DNA from: an uncultured Paracoccaceae bacterium
GTDB taxonomy: Bacteria; Pseudomonadota; Alphaproteobacteria; Rhodobacterales; Rhodobacteraceae
NCBI GenBank assembly: GCA_947495795.1
Contig: CANMAI010000007.1
Coordinates: forward strand, 230,953-294,952
Direction: 5' to 3'
Length of the DNA stretch: 64,000 nucleotides
Notes under the pieces: generated by a model
Databases searched by the model: none
The model's input: the letters and a program-made list of their open reading frames with translations, nothing else
What the model was told of the DNA's origin: nothing
In this document: piece after piece, positions 35,462 to 43,471 of the stretch
Layout of the letters: every line of letters starts with the position of its first letter
Position numbering within the stretch: position 1 is the stretch's first letter
Made by a program: the position numbers and the translations under genes

Positions 35462-36082
35462 ATGGGCCCGGAGATATCAGGTTTGCTGCTCGCCTTGGGC
35501 ACCTTTTCGGTTGGCTTTGTGAGTATCGGCCCCAACATTCTGGCGATAATCGGAACCTCCATGGAGCGCGGGCGTGGTGATGGTGTGCGTCTTGCCCTTG
35601 GTGTCGGGACGGGATCGGCGGTGTGGGCCGCGCTGACCGTTGCTGGCCTGACGGCCCTGATCACGGCCTATGCAGGCCTGGTGATCGTGCTGAAGATCTT
35701 TGGCGCTGCCTATCTCTTGTGGCTTGCTTTCAAGGCCCTTCGATCTGCTGCTACGCCTGAAATCGGGCTCAATCCACAATCCGCCCGGGGCAGGAACCTT
35801 TTTCTTCAGGGGGTGGCCATTCAGCTTACAAACCCCAAAGCGGCGCTTCACTGGATCGCGATTGTCGGCCTTGGGCTTGGGCAGACTGCGCCGCTGTGGG
35901 TGGGTGTTGCTCTTATCGTGATTGCGACGGTGCTTTCTCTTACAGTGCATGTTTCCTATGCCCTGGCCTTTTCGACGCAGCCTGTGATTGGCTTTTACAG
36001 GCGCTCCCGGCGTTGGATCGAAGGCGCACTTGGGCTGTTTTTCACGTTTGCAGCTTATAAGATCGCGACGTACCGGAATTGA
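35462..36082 (+). CDS. LysE-family amino-acid exporter
   Basis: A 206-residue inner-membrane protein with six predicted hydrophobic segments in the LysE/RhtB pattern: FSVGFVSIGPNILAIIGTSM near 15 with the family Gly-Pro-Asn, LALGVGTGSAVWAALTVAGL near 44, FGAAYLLWLAFKALR near 80, and FLQGVAIQLTNPKAALHW near 113. The family exports amino acids or related metabolites; the substrate is not predictable. Single gene. Confidence 0.9.
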   Translation: MGPEISGLLLALGTFSVGFVSIGPNILAIIGTSMERGRGDGVRLALGVGTGSAVWAALTVAGLTALITAYAGLVIVLKIFGAAYLLWLAFKALRSAATPEIGLNPQSARGRNLFLQGVAIQLTNPKAALHWIAIVGLGLGQTAPLWVGVALIVIATVLSLTVHVSYALAFSTQPVIGFYRRSRRWIEGALGLFFTFAAYKIATYRN

Positions 36083-36211
36083 CGCGCAGGTGACGGGCTG
36101 GTTGATATCGTGCGTTTTGCAGGAATGGAGGCCAGCAAAGGTTTTTCTAAATCCGGTATGAGTTTCGGGCTATCTTGCTGAGCCGGGCAAATCCTGCTTT
36201 CTGGTGTGTTT

Positions 36212-36664
36212 ATGACCGACCCTTCTTTCCATTCGACCGTCTATTTTTATGCGCAGACCGATGGGTATGCCGAGTTCTCGAACTTTGCTCCCTACGGGGT
36301 GGCGATAGATGAAACGTGGTGGCGGACGGTGGAGCACTATTTTCAGGCGCAGAAATTCAATGACGCCGACTACAGGGAGCGCATCAGGCTAAGCAACAGG
36401 CCGAAGGACGCGAAGGCGCTTGGGATGACGCGGAAATACGCGCTGCGGAGTGATTGGGAGGATGTGAAGGATCAGATCATGCTTGAAGCCGTTCGGGTGA
36501 AGTTTCGGACGCATGATTTGCCGCGGCAGTTGCTCCTTTCGACCGGTGAAGCCGAAATCGTTGAGAATGCGCCCATGGATGCCTATTGGGGCTGCGGCCC
36601 GGATGGGACGGGCCTGAACAAGTTGGGCAAGATCCTGATGCAGGTTCGGGGTGAATTGCGCTGA
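36212..36664 (+). CDS. NADAR (YbiA-like) family protein
   Basis: A 150-residue NADAR protein. Matching blocks are YFYAQTDGYAEFSNFAPYGV near 10, WRTVEHYFQAQKF near 38 (conserved Glu-His), LGMTRKYALRSDWE near 68, and DAYWGCGPDGTGLNKLGKIL near 122. YbiA-type members cleave N-glycosidic bonds of riboflavin intermediates; NADAR enzymes also act on ADP-ribose adducts. ATG 36212 is preferred to a GTG at 36206, but no strong ribosome site is seen. Confidence 0.88.
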   Translation: MTDPSFHSTVYFYAQTDGYAEFSNFAPYGVAIDETWWRTVEHYFQAQKFNDADYRERIRLSNRPKDAKALGMTRKYALRSDWEDVKDQIMLEAVRVKFRTHDLPRQLLLSTGEAEIVENAPMDAYWGCGPDGTGLNKLGKILMQVRGELR

Positions 36665-36737
36665 CGGTGCTGCGGTGAGGCTCGTTTAGTGTCGCCTCAT
36701 ACTCAAGGCTTCAATCCACTTCAGCCTCTCCGAGCGA

Positions 36738-37649
36738 TCAGGCAGTGATCCCCTCGATGGCGGTGACGGCGGTTTGCATGTGTTCGCGGAAGAGGCGCAG
36801 CCTTCTGGTTTGGCGTTGGGCGGGCAGGAAGGCGGCGTTGATCGGGAGGGCTGCGGCGCGCCATTCGGGGAGGATATCGATGAGAGCGCCGCTTTGCAGA
36901 TCCGACTGAACAAACCAGCGGGGCATGACGGCGAAGCCTGTGCCCATTTTGGCAGCTTCGTAGGCTGAGAAGATATTGTTGGTCGCGATGGGCGTGTTCG
37001 GTGTGACGTGATGTGTCTCTCCCGCGCTGGTATTGAGCCTGATTGCGCTGCCTTCAAAGGGGGTGAGGGCGGCGCAGGGGAACCCTGCAAGCTGGGAGGG
37101 GTGTTCCGGCGCTGCGCCTTTCAGGAGGGCGGGGGATGCGACGATCATCCTCTCGACATGGCCGAGGGGCTGGACGACGAGGGTTTCATCCGGCACGGGG
37201 CCGATCCTGACCCAGAGATCGCAGCCGATTTCGGAGAAGCGGATGGGCTCATCTTCCAGCAACCATGTGAGGGAGACGCCGGGATGCGCCTTTTGGTAGT
37301 GGAGTGCTGCCCTGACAAGGTGGAGCTGGCCGAGGGCCACGGGTGCCACGATCTTGAGCCGCCCCGTCATCTTTGCGTCTTCATCCCCGAACCGCTCTGC
37401 CAGCGCCTCCCAGCTGCTCAGCAATCGGCGTGCCTCAGCAAGGCATTCGTGCCCCGCCTCTGTCAGGGCGAGCGTGTGCGTGGTGCGGTGGATGAGACTC
37501 ACCGCGAGGCGGGCCTCCAGTTCTGCCAGCTGGCGGCTGCTTGAGGCTTGGGAGATATTCTGATCGCGGGCGGCGGCGCTGATGGAGCCGCGCTCTGCGA
37601 TGCGGGCGAAGTTGGCGAGGAGGGTAAGGCGATCAAGGGTCTTGCTCAT
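36738..37649 (-). CDS. LysR-family transcriptional regulator
   Basis: A 303-residue LysR protein: LTLLANFARIAERGSISAAA and QNISQASSSRQLAELEARLA form the winged HTH, and the effector domain starts near residue 90 (LKIVAPVALGQLHLVRAALH). It is divergent from an aldo/keto reductase gene, and a palindrome lies in the gap. It may respond to a carbonyl compound handled by that enzyme, an inference from position only. Confidence 0.93.
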   Translation of the reverse strand: MSKTLDRLTLLANFARIAERGSISAAARDQNISQASSSRQLAELEARLAVSLIHRTTHTLALTEAGHECLAEARRLLSSWEALAERFGDEDAKMTGRLKIVAPVALGQLHLVRAALHYQKAHPGVSLTWLLEDEPIRFSEIGCDLWVRIGPVPDETLVVQPLGHVERMIVASPALLKGAAPEHPSQLAGFPCAALTPFEGSAIRLNTSAGETHHVTPNTPIATNNIFSAYEAAKMGTGFAVMPRWFVQSDLQSGALIDILPEWRAAALPINAAFLPAQRQTRRLRLFREHMQTAVTAIEGITA

Positions 37650-37651
37650 GC

Positions 37652-37665
37652 GTTATGTGTATAAC
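37652..37665. promoter_or_regulatory. LysR-type palindrome between regulator and aldo/keto reductase
   Basis: GTTATGTGTATAAC has five-base arms around GTGT and contains the T-N11-A core of LysR sites. It lies directly before the LysR start codon, consistent with autoregulation. Confidence 0.4.
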
Positions 37666-37740
37666 CAATACTTGCATTAACCGTCTACCGTGTGTGCTGC
37701 CGTTAGCGCATATTCTGTTTCAGACGCAAACAGGAGATGG

Positions 37741-38517
37741 ATGATGACACATATCGACCAGATAACGTTCACTTTTGCCGGTGGGAAAACCGTGAACCGG
37801 CTTGGCTACGGGGCTATGCGACTGACGGGGCAGCCCGGTAATTTCGGACCTTTTGAGGATTGGGAGGGGGGCAAGACGCTGCTGCGGCGGGCGGCTGACC
37901 TTGGCGTGAATTTCTTTGACAGTGCCCGCTCCTACGGCCCCGAGACGGCGGACCGGATTGTGGGGGAGGCACTGGACGGGCGGGATGTTTTTCTGGCGAC
38001 GAAGGGGGGGATTGATAAGCTGAGCCCTTCGAAGATGGTGGTGGACGGCTCGCGCGATACGTTGCTGCGGCAGGTTGATGAGGCGCTGGTGAACCTGCGG
38101 AGAGAGCAGATTGACCTTTTTCAGTTGCACCGGGTGGACCCGGATGTGCCCATCGAAACATCCGTGGCGGCCCTTGCGGAAGCAAGGGCAGACGGGCGGA
38201 TTGCGCATATAGGGCTTTCCAATGTGGTGCTGGCCGATCTGGAACGCGCGCTTGGCGTTGCTCCGATTGCCTCTGTGCAAAACCGTTTCAATCTGGCGGA
38301 AAAGGCTGAGGGTGATCTGGTGGATTACGCTGCGGCGCGGGGCATTGCCTTCATTCCCTACGGACCTTTGGGTGCGAACCCGATGCAGCACGGTGCGAAG
38401 CTTGAGCCAAAGGCCGCACTGCGGTGGCTGCTGGACCGAGCACCGAATATCATCGTCATTCCAGGCACGACATCCGTTGCGCATCTGGAGGAGAATGTGA
38501 GCGTCGTGGAGATGTGA
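37741..38517 (+). CDS. Aldo/keto reductase family protein
   Basis: A 258-residue TIM-barrel NADPH-dependent oxidoreductase. The catalytic tetrad is visible: Asp and Tyr in FFDSARSYGP near residue 60, Lys in FLATKGGIDK near 85, His in LFQLHRVDP near 125. The cofactor end reads IIVIPGTTSVAHLEENV. It is about 30 residues shorter than many family members at the C-terminus. CAGGAG precedes the two adjacent ATGs at 37741 and 37744. Divergent LysR regulator upstream. Confidence 0.9.
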   Translation: MMTHIDQITFTFAGGKTVNRLGYGAMRLTGQPGNFGPFEDWEGGKTLLRRAADLGVNFFDSARSYGPETADRIVGEALDGRDVFLATKGGIDKLSPSKMVVDGSRDTLLRQVDEALVNLRREQIDLFQLHRVDPDVPIETSVAALAEARADGRIAHIGLSNVVLADLERALGVAPIASVQNRFNLAEKAEGDLVDYAAARGIAFIPYGPLGANPMQHGAKLEPKAALRWLLDRAPNIIVIPGTTSVAHLEENVSVVEM

Positions 38518-38522
38518 TCCGC

Positions 38523-38696
38523 TCAGTTCACCGGGCAGCCTGTGCCGCCTATACCGTCGCCGCCGGGAGCACAGGGGCCCGATTGAATGCTGGCGGCGGG
38601 ATCCTCTTCAATCAGCGGTTCCGGGGCGCGGAGGTTCTGGGGGGCGGCGCAAGCGGTGAGCGTGAGAAGGAAGAGGACAGTAGCTATGCGGATCAT
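38523..38696 (-). CDS. Small lipoprotein (57 residues), translationally coupled
   Basis: The frame encodes MIRIATVLFLLTLTACAAPQ and then a Pro/Gly-rich tail with two more Cys, ending GGTGCPVN. The lipobox LTAC places the lipid-bearing Cys at residue 16. Its ATG overlaps the stop of the DUF6502 gene by four bases (ATGA at 38693-38696), strong evidence that it is translated. Function unknown; it probably works with the DUF6502 protein or the VWA lipoprotein encoded divergently. Confidence 0.65.
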   Translation of the reverse strand: MIRIATVLFLLTLTACAAPQNLRAPEPLIEEDPAASIQSGPCAPGGDGIGGTGCPVN

Positions 38697-39445
38697 GGAT
38701 TTTCTTCCTTTGTGCGATAGAAATAGCCGCCTGCGCGAAAGCGGTGGGTGCCGCGACCGGCCTTTTTGAAGGCGGCGGCCTTGCGGCTGACCTCCTCGAA
38801 GACGGCCATCTGCGCTTTGCGGTGGTGCGCTTCCAGTTCCGCGATCTGGGCCTCCGTCAATTCCGTGTAGTGAACCGCCCGTTCAAAATGTGGAGGGTTC
38901 TGGCCGAGCACGTTTTCCGTGGCTGCATCCATGTGATCACCGAGGTTCTGGGTGAGATAGGCCAGCTGATCTTCCGAGCCTGCAAGCGGCTGGTAGGAGG
39001 TTTGGGCGAGGCGGATTGTCTGGGTTTCTGCAACGAGGGTGACGGTGCCTGTGGCCAGAAGCGTATCGAGCATCGTGCGGGGGTGGACATCGCGCCGGAC
39101 CTCACGCGCCAGCGCCTCGAAGGAGGGGGCTGCACCGTTTTTAGGGAGGTCGCGGGCACGGCCATCTGCCTGATAGGCGGGTTCTGTTTGCCAGAGTGCG
39201 ATGAGACGGGCGAGGTGGTTGGGGCGGCTTTCCTTGTGCTCAACGGCGCGGATGCGGGTGATATCGCGCCGCTGGAGGCCGGTGAGAACGGAGAGGCGGC
39301 TATCGGTTATCTTGCCTTCCGTCTGAGATTTGGCAGCCTCGACATAGTGCATCTTCAGCCGCTCTGCGAGATCGGGGAAGAGGATGCCGCGTGCCACGAG
39401 GAGGCGGGCGAGAGGGGCGAGGAGGGTGTCGAGGAGATCCTTCAT
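38693..39445 (-). CDS. DUF6502 family protein, regulator-like
   Basis: A 250-residue protein resembling DUF6502: MKDLLDTLLAPLARLLVARG, FPDLAERLKMHYVEAAKSQ, then SRLSVLTGLQRRDITRIRAV near residue 50, which reads as a helix-turn-helix, and an ALIALW-type block. The middle has a predicted effector-like region and the C-terminus is basic (KKAGRGTHRFRAGGYFYR). The start at 39445 has no clear ribosome site; 39463 and 39481 are alternatives. Direct repeats in the divergent promoter suggest it binds DNA there. It is coupled to a small lipoprotein gene. Confidence 0.7.
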   Translation of the reverse strand: MKDLLDTLLAPLARLLVARGILFPDLAERLKMHYVEAAKSQTEGKITDSRLSVLTGLQRRDITRIRAVEHKESRPNHLARLIALWQTEPAYQADGRARDLPKNGAAPSFEALAREVRRDVHPRTMLDTLLATGTVTLVAETQTIRLAQTSYQPLAGSEDQLAYLTQNLGDHMDAATENVLGQNPPHFERAVHYTELTEAQIAELEAHHRKAQMAVFEEVSRKAAAFKKAGRGTHRFRAGGYFYRTKEENP

Positions 39446-39447
39446 AA

Positions 39448-39510
39448 TGCGCAATGTGCACATTTTTCTTGACGTGCGCAATGTAGAAATATATGTGCAA
39501 TTTACACATT
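39448..39510. promoter_or_regulatory. Repeated sites in the DUF6502/VWA divergent promoter
   Basis: TGCGCAATGT occurs twice (39448-39457 and 39475-39484), 27 bases apart in the same orientation, and a related TGTGCAATTTACACA follows at 39494-39508. The regular spacing looks like an array of operator sites shared by both divergent genes. Confidence 0.45.
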
Positions 39511-39527
39511 ATTTGGAGTGACACGCG

Positions 39528-40814
39528 ATGCAGATTGCCTATTTCCCGAAGAAATCGATAATTTTGCCGATGCTCGGCGCCCTTCTGATCGCCGGGTGCG
39601 AGGACGGCCGCGGGGGGCTGCCGCTTGGTGTGCCGGAGGCAATGGTGATTGATGGTGAGGTTTCGCCCGCACCAGCAATTGTTGCCGAGGCGCCTGTGAT
39701 CGCGCCGCGCAGCAGGCCCGTGCCACGTGTGGGCGTGGTGACGGCCGGTGATATTGACGATGCGCTGAACCTTGCGGAATTCCGGCGCTACCTTGGCAAG
39801 ACGAAAAGGGAGACGGGGCTGCCTTCGGCCAATTTTGCGCGGCCCGTTCTGATCCAGCTTGTGCTGCCCGATGGGCGGCCCGCGCCCGGGGTGCGGATTA
39901 CGCTGAGCAAACCGGGGGCTGCGGAGCCCTTTTATGATGGCTATTCGGGCGTGGACGGGAATGTGACCGTGTTCCCCGCGTTGTACGGTGTGCGGCGTCT
40001 TTCAAACGTGCATCTGCGTGCTTTCGGTGGCCAGCAAACGGGGGACTTGCAGGTAAGGATGAAGGTTTCGGATAACCGGAGGCAGGCTGTGGTGCCCTTT
40101 GCGGGCAGTTGGCAGCCCGATTTTCTGGATCTGGCCTTCGTGGTGGATACGACCGGCAGCATGGCGGATGAGCTGGCTTGGCTGACACGGGAACTCCGCG
40201 GGATTGTGGCTGATGCGCGGCGGGCGGCACCCGCGGTGAATATTCGCTACGGACTGATTGTGTATCGCGATCGGGGGGATGCGTATGTGGTGCGGAATTA
40301 CGGGTTTACCGCTTCTCAGGCCGAGATGGTGGGGTGGCTGAAGGGCCAGCGTGCGGCAGGGGGCGGAGATTACCCGGAAGCGGCGGCAGAGGCGCTGGCG
40401 GCAGGTGTTGCGCTGGATTGGCGGCGTGGCCGGGGGGAGCGGTTGATGTTCCATATTGCCGATGCGCCGCCCCATGACGGGGATGCGCGGGCCTATTTGC
40501 GGGCGGCCCGCAAGGCTGCGGGCCGGAAAGTGCAAATCTTCGGGCTGGGTGCGAGTGGGGTGGCGGCTGAATCGGAATATCTGATGCGGCAGGCAGCCTT
40601 GGCAACCGGGGGGCGTTATATCTTTCTGACGGATGACAGTGGCGTGGGGTTTGCCCATGCAGAGCCCACGGTTTCCTGTTACCGGGTGACGAAGCTGAAG
40701 GATCTGATGGGGCGGATCCTGCGGTCTGAACTGACAGGGATCCGGCAGGAAGCTGCGCGAACGGGAGTGGTGCGCGAGGTGGGAAGTTATCGGCGGGGTG
40801 TGTGCCGGAACTGA
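39528..40814 (+). CDS. VWA-domain lipoprotein
   Basis: A 428-residue secreted lipoprotein. The signal ends in the lipobox LIAGC (Cys at residue 24). A beta-rich region lies near 105-195 (VLIQLVLPDGRPAPGVRITL, Ig-like or carboxypeptidase-regulatory fold). A von Willebrand A domain follows from about 205 with the MIDAS motif DTTGSMADE, later LIVYRDRGD, and HIADAPPHDGD. It may bind a partner through a metal ion. A Cys near 390 and another near the C-terminus might pair. Divergent from DUF6502. Confidence 0.82.
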   Translation: MQIAYFPKKSIILPMLGALLIAGCEDGRGGLPLGVPEAMVIDGEVSPAPAIVAEAPVIAPRSRPVPRVGVVTAGDIDDALNLAEFRRYLGKTKRETGLPSANFARPVLIQLVLPDGRPAPGVRITLSKPGAAEPFYDGYSGVDGNVTVFPALYGVRRLSNVHLRAFGGQQTGDLQVRMKVSDNRRQAVVPFAGSWQPDFLDLAFVVDTTGSMADELAWLTRELRGIVADARRAAPAVNIRYGLIVYRDRGDAYVVRNYGFTASQAEMVGWLKGQRAAGGGDYPEAAAEALAAGVALDWRRGRGERLMFHIADAPPHDGDARAYLRAARKAAGRKVQIFGLGASGVAAESEYLMRQAALATGGRYIFLTDDSGVGFAHAEPTVSCYRVTKLKDLMGRILRSELTGIRQEAARTGVVREVGSYRRGVCRN

Positions 40815-40863
40815 GCGTTGCTGCCCCCGCCCTGCGCGCCGATGGGCGCGGAGGGCAGGGACT

Positions 40864-41439
40864 TCAAATGGATGGTTTCCAGCCTGCCACCGTTTGCACC
40901 ACGATTTTGGCCATCGGGGCACCGGCCTGCGTGCGACCCGCAAGCCGGATCTGGCTGAGGGTGCCCCAGAGCGCGCCGACCAGAAACTCGGCGCGCTCTT
41001 CGGCTTGATCTATCCCATCATTGGTCAGCGCCAAGCGGAAGGTATCCTTCCACATGCTGCGGTAGTTCTGGATGCGCTCCTCTATTGGTTCGGGTCGATC
41101 CGCCACCTCGAACACGGTGTTGACCATCAGGCACCCCGCATTGGCGACATCCTCCTCCTCTTTGGGTTGGACCATGCCGGAAAAGAGAGCTTCTATGGCG
41201 GCGATGCCGGGTGGATTGAAGACCTGATCAATGACACTCTTGGCGGCGGCTTGATACATCTCCAGGCTCCTCAGAAACAGTTCATCCTTTTCACCGAACG
41301 TGTTGTGCATGCTGCGCACGCCCACGCCTGTGCGGCCCTCCAGAACCTTGTAGGTCGTGGCATCATATCCCAGCCGCCAGAAGGTGAGCATGGCGCATTG
41401 GAGGACTTCGGTTTCGTCAAACGATTTTGGTCTGGCCAT
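40864..41439 (-). CDS. TetR/AcrR-family transcriptional regulator
   Basis: A 191-residue repressor with the TetR N-terminal HTH (MARPKSFDETEVLQCAMLTF, LGYDATTYKVLEGRTGVGVR, then SMHNTFGEKDELFLRSLEMY) and a helical ligand-binding half with one Cys near 100. It is divergent from a tautomerase/SRPBCC pair across a gap with a perfect 18-base palindrome, so it probably represses that pair and itself. Confidence 0.92.
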   Translation of the reverse strand: MARPKSFDETEVLQCAMLTFWRLGYDATTYKVLEGRTGVGVRSMHNTFGEKDELFLRSLEMYQAAAKSVIDQVFNPPGIAAIEALFSGMVQPKEEEDVANAGCLMVNTVFEVADRPEPIEERIQNYRSMWKDTFRLALTNDGIDQAEERAEFLVGALWGTLSQIRLAGRTQAGAPMAKIVVQTVAGWKPSI

Positions 41440-41496
41440 ACTTTTCCCCTGTTTTGCATTAAGCGTTGCAAAACTAATTTGCCTAAGTTAGATGTA

Positions 41497-41514
41497 TTGC
41501 ATCGCGCGATGCAA
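41497..41514. promoter_or_regulatory. TetR operator
   Basis: TTGCATCGCGCGATGCAA is a perfect 18-base palindrome midway between the TetR gene and the tautomerase gene. A related imperfect site (TTTTGCATTAAGCGTTGCAA) lies nearer the tetR start, at about 41452-41471. Confidence 0.65.
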
Positions 41515-41546
41515 AACAACCTGAAACCATGTGAAAGGTCTGCAAA

Positions 41547-41744
41547 ATGCCGACTATCCGAGTGACTGTTCCGAAATCTGCCTGGTCTGTTGAAGAGAAG
41601 GCAAAGATCGTAGCCCGCCTGACTGACGGGTTGAACGATGTGGCGCAAGCTGCGGGAAAGGGCGATATCAAGCCTTATATCAACGTTCATGTCGAAGAGA
41701 CTTCCGAGGGCGGGTACGCCATGGGCGGCCAGGTGGTGGGGTGA
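41547..41744 (+). CDS. 4-oxalocrotonate tautomerase family protein
   Basis: A 65-residue tautomerase. After Met removal the N-terminal Pro is the catalytic base (MPTIRVTVPKSAWSVEEKAK). The rest follows the family: IVARLTDGLNDV and INVHVEETSEGGYAMGG. The enzyme forms small oligomers and tautomerises keto acids. It is expressed with the SRPBCC gene nine bases downstream and probably induced through the TetR regulator. Substrate unknown. Confidence 0.85.
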   Translation: MPTIRVTVPKSAWSVEEKAKIVARLTDGLNDVAQAAGKGDIKPYINVHVEETSEGGYAMGGQVVG

Positions 41745-41753
41745 GGTGGTGAC

Positions 41754-42278
41754 ATGAAACTGATCAACACAACCGTTATAGATGCGCCCATTGCGGATGT
41801 CTGGGAGGTGCTTGGGCCAAATTATACCCGTGCGGGTGACTGGGCGAGTGCTGTCTACGTCTCTGCCGCCCGCACCGGGGCACCCAAGGTTGCCGGTGCG
41901 CCGGCCGCGGGACGCGTGTGCGAGACAAGCCTCGGGCCGTTTACCGAAAGCATCGAGGCTTATGATCCTCAGGCCTACCGGCTGGTCTATTCCGCAACGG
42001 GAGACAAGATGCCGGGCTTTGTTCGTTCGCTCGTCAACCGGTGGGCGCTGGAACCTGTAGGGCCCGGAAAGACGCGGGTGGTGATGGAGCTGACTGCCGA
42101 TATCGCCTTTCCGTTCAACATCCTGATGGGCTGGATGATGAAGATCCAGTTTCGGAAGGCGCTGCGAGAGAGCCTGGAAGACTTTGCCTATTATGTGGAG
42201 CGCGGTGTTGTGCATCCGCGCAAGGTAAAGGTGGATGCTTCGAAAAAGGCGGTGCGGGCCAAGGGCGCGTTTGCCTGA
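41754..42278 (+). CDS. SRPBCC family protein
   Basis: A 174-residue START/Bet v1-like (SRPBCC) protein: MKLINTTVIDAPIADVWEVL, CETSLGPFTESIEAYDPQAY, LVYSATGDKMPGFVRSLVNR, and TRVVMELTADIAFP. These proteins hold hydrophobic ligands in a deep pocket or act as hydrolases and cyclases. The tail is basic (KVKVDASKKAVRAK). It is the second gene of the TetR-controlled pair. Confidence 0.85.
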   Translation: MKLINTTVIDAPIADVWEVLGPNYTRAGDWASAVYVSAARTGAPKVAGAPAAGRVCETSLGPFTESIEAYDPQAYRLVYSATGDKMPGFVRSLVNRWALEPVGPGKTRVVMELTADIAFPFNILMGWMMKIQFRKALRESLEDFAYYVERGVVHPRKVKVDASKKAVRAKGAFA

Positions 42279-42373
42279 CCGCTGCCTAACGCGAAACGCT
42301 GTGGGCATGGTAACACTGGGGCGGAAGCGCAATTTGCGATTTCCGCCCTTTGCTTGCTTCGTGTGCCTGTGCA

Positions 42374-42446
42374 ATAGCCCCACCCTGCTGACCGGCGCGC
42401 AGCCCACCCGCCCACCCCTGCGCACCGATCAGCAGGGTGGGGCTAT
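42374..42446. terminator. Long perfect hairpin with C-rich loop between convergent genes
   Basis: The arms ATAGCCCCACCCTGCTGA (42374-42391) and TCAGCAGGGTGGGGCTAT (42429-42446) pair over 18 bases with no mismatch. The pairing continues inward with a few mismatches, and the loop is almost pure C with some A. There is no T-run. It lies between the convergent SRPBCC gene and the 80-residue gene, so it could stop transcription both ways. A relative of the loop sequence is at 35241. Confidence 0.6.
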
Positions 42447-42476
42447 CTGGTGCCGGACGGAGTGATACTGCCTGGT

Positions 42477-42719
42477 TCAGGGGGCTGTCGTGCCGCCCTG
42501 CCTGTAGGTGCCTTCGGGGAGGTTCAGTGCTGTGCGGAGATCGTTGAACTGAGTGAGCGAGAGGGTGATGACGCGGCGAAGTTCGGTTTCCGCGTCATAT
42601 TGCTCGATGGTCACCTGATCGTCAAAGAGCGTGACGATCACGTCTTCCTGCAGCACCTTTTTGCCCTCATCTATGAGGGTTATGACGCTTGCGTCGAAAT
42701 CATGCTCGTTGGTGAACAT
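42477..42719 (-). CDS. Conserved hypothetical protein downstream of gcrA
   Basis: An acidic, soluble 80-residue protein (MFTNEHDFDASVITLIDEGK, then LQEDVIVTLFDDQVTIEQYD and LTQFNDLRTALNLPEG). I do not know a function. It begins six bases after the gcrA stop and is almost surely co-transcribed, so it may share cell-cycle timing. Confidence 0.75.
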   Translation of the reverse strand: MFTNEHDFDASVITLIDEGKKVLQEDVIVTLFDDQVTIEQYDAETELRRVITLSLTQFNDLRTALNLPEGTYRQGGTTAP

Positions 42720-42725
42720 TCGGGA

Positions 42726-43301
42726 TCAGCGGCTTGCTGTTTTCCTGTCCCGACGGCTCGACATCGGCTGGAAGGCCACGGCGACATGGGTTTCGCAATA
42801 GGGTTTGCCCGGCTTGCAGGGGTGACCGCAGAACCAGAATTCCTCTGTTGCGGGATCACCGATGGGCCATTTGCAGGTCCGCTCCGTCAGTTGCATGAGG
42901 GAGAGCTTGCGGGCCTTCTTCTCCAGTTCAAGCAGATTGGCGCGCGTCTCTTCCGAGATCTCGGAATTGGAGGGCTGGGGCGGCAGGGGCTGGCCTGCGA
43001 TGATCAGGGGCTTGTTGGGGCGTGCTGGATCGCGCACAGGGGCCGCCGGTTTGGCAGGCTCTGCGGGTTCCGGTTTCGGGGTCGCTTCCTTGACCGGCTT
43101 CGGCTTTGCCTCGGCGGCCGGTTTCTCTTCCTTGGGTGCCGTTTTGGCCGGGGCCGTACGGTTGGACAGGCCAAGCCGGTGCACCTTTCCGATGACGGCA
43201 TTGCGGGTGACGCCGCCCAGTTCCTTGGCGATCTGGCTCGCGGATTTGCCTTCGCCCCACATGGTTTTCAGGGTTTCGACGCGCTCATCTGTCCAGGACA
43301 T
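42726..43301 (-). CDS. gcrA: GcrA cell cycle regulator
   Basis: A 191-residue GcrA protein, the alphaproteobacterial sigma-70 cofactor that works at promoters with GANTC methylation sites. The diagnostic N-terminus is intact (MSWTDERVETLKTMWGEGKS then ASQIAKELGGVTRNAVIGKV). A long Lys/Pro/Ala-rich linker spans about 45-110. The C-terminal sigma-binding region contains MQLTERTCKWPIGDPATEEF and a Cys/His cluster (FCGHPCKPGKPYCETH). GGAAGG is upstream of the start. Confidence 0.95.
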   Translation of the reverse strand: MSWTDERVETLKTMWGEGKSASQIAKELGGVTRNAVIGKVHRLGLSNRTAPAKTAPKEEKPAAEAKPKPVKEATPKPEPAEPAKPAAPVRDPARPNKPLIIAGQPLPPQPSNSEISEETRANLLELEKKARKLSLMQLTERTCKWPIGDPATEEFWFCGHPCKPGKPYCETHVAVAFQPMSSRRDRKTASR

Positions 43302-43471
43302 ACGGGGTGACCTTCCGGCTGGGGAGTGATTGACCAGAGGCTATACTATGTGCTGGCAGGCGGCTGGACAAGGGGGCGCGGGATTTGGCTCCCCGTTATC
43401 GGGAGATTTGCATCAGGTGGGTGGGAAGGACGCGGGGGCGTGTGCTGCGACCACGGCGCCCCCCGCGCGTT

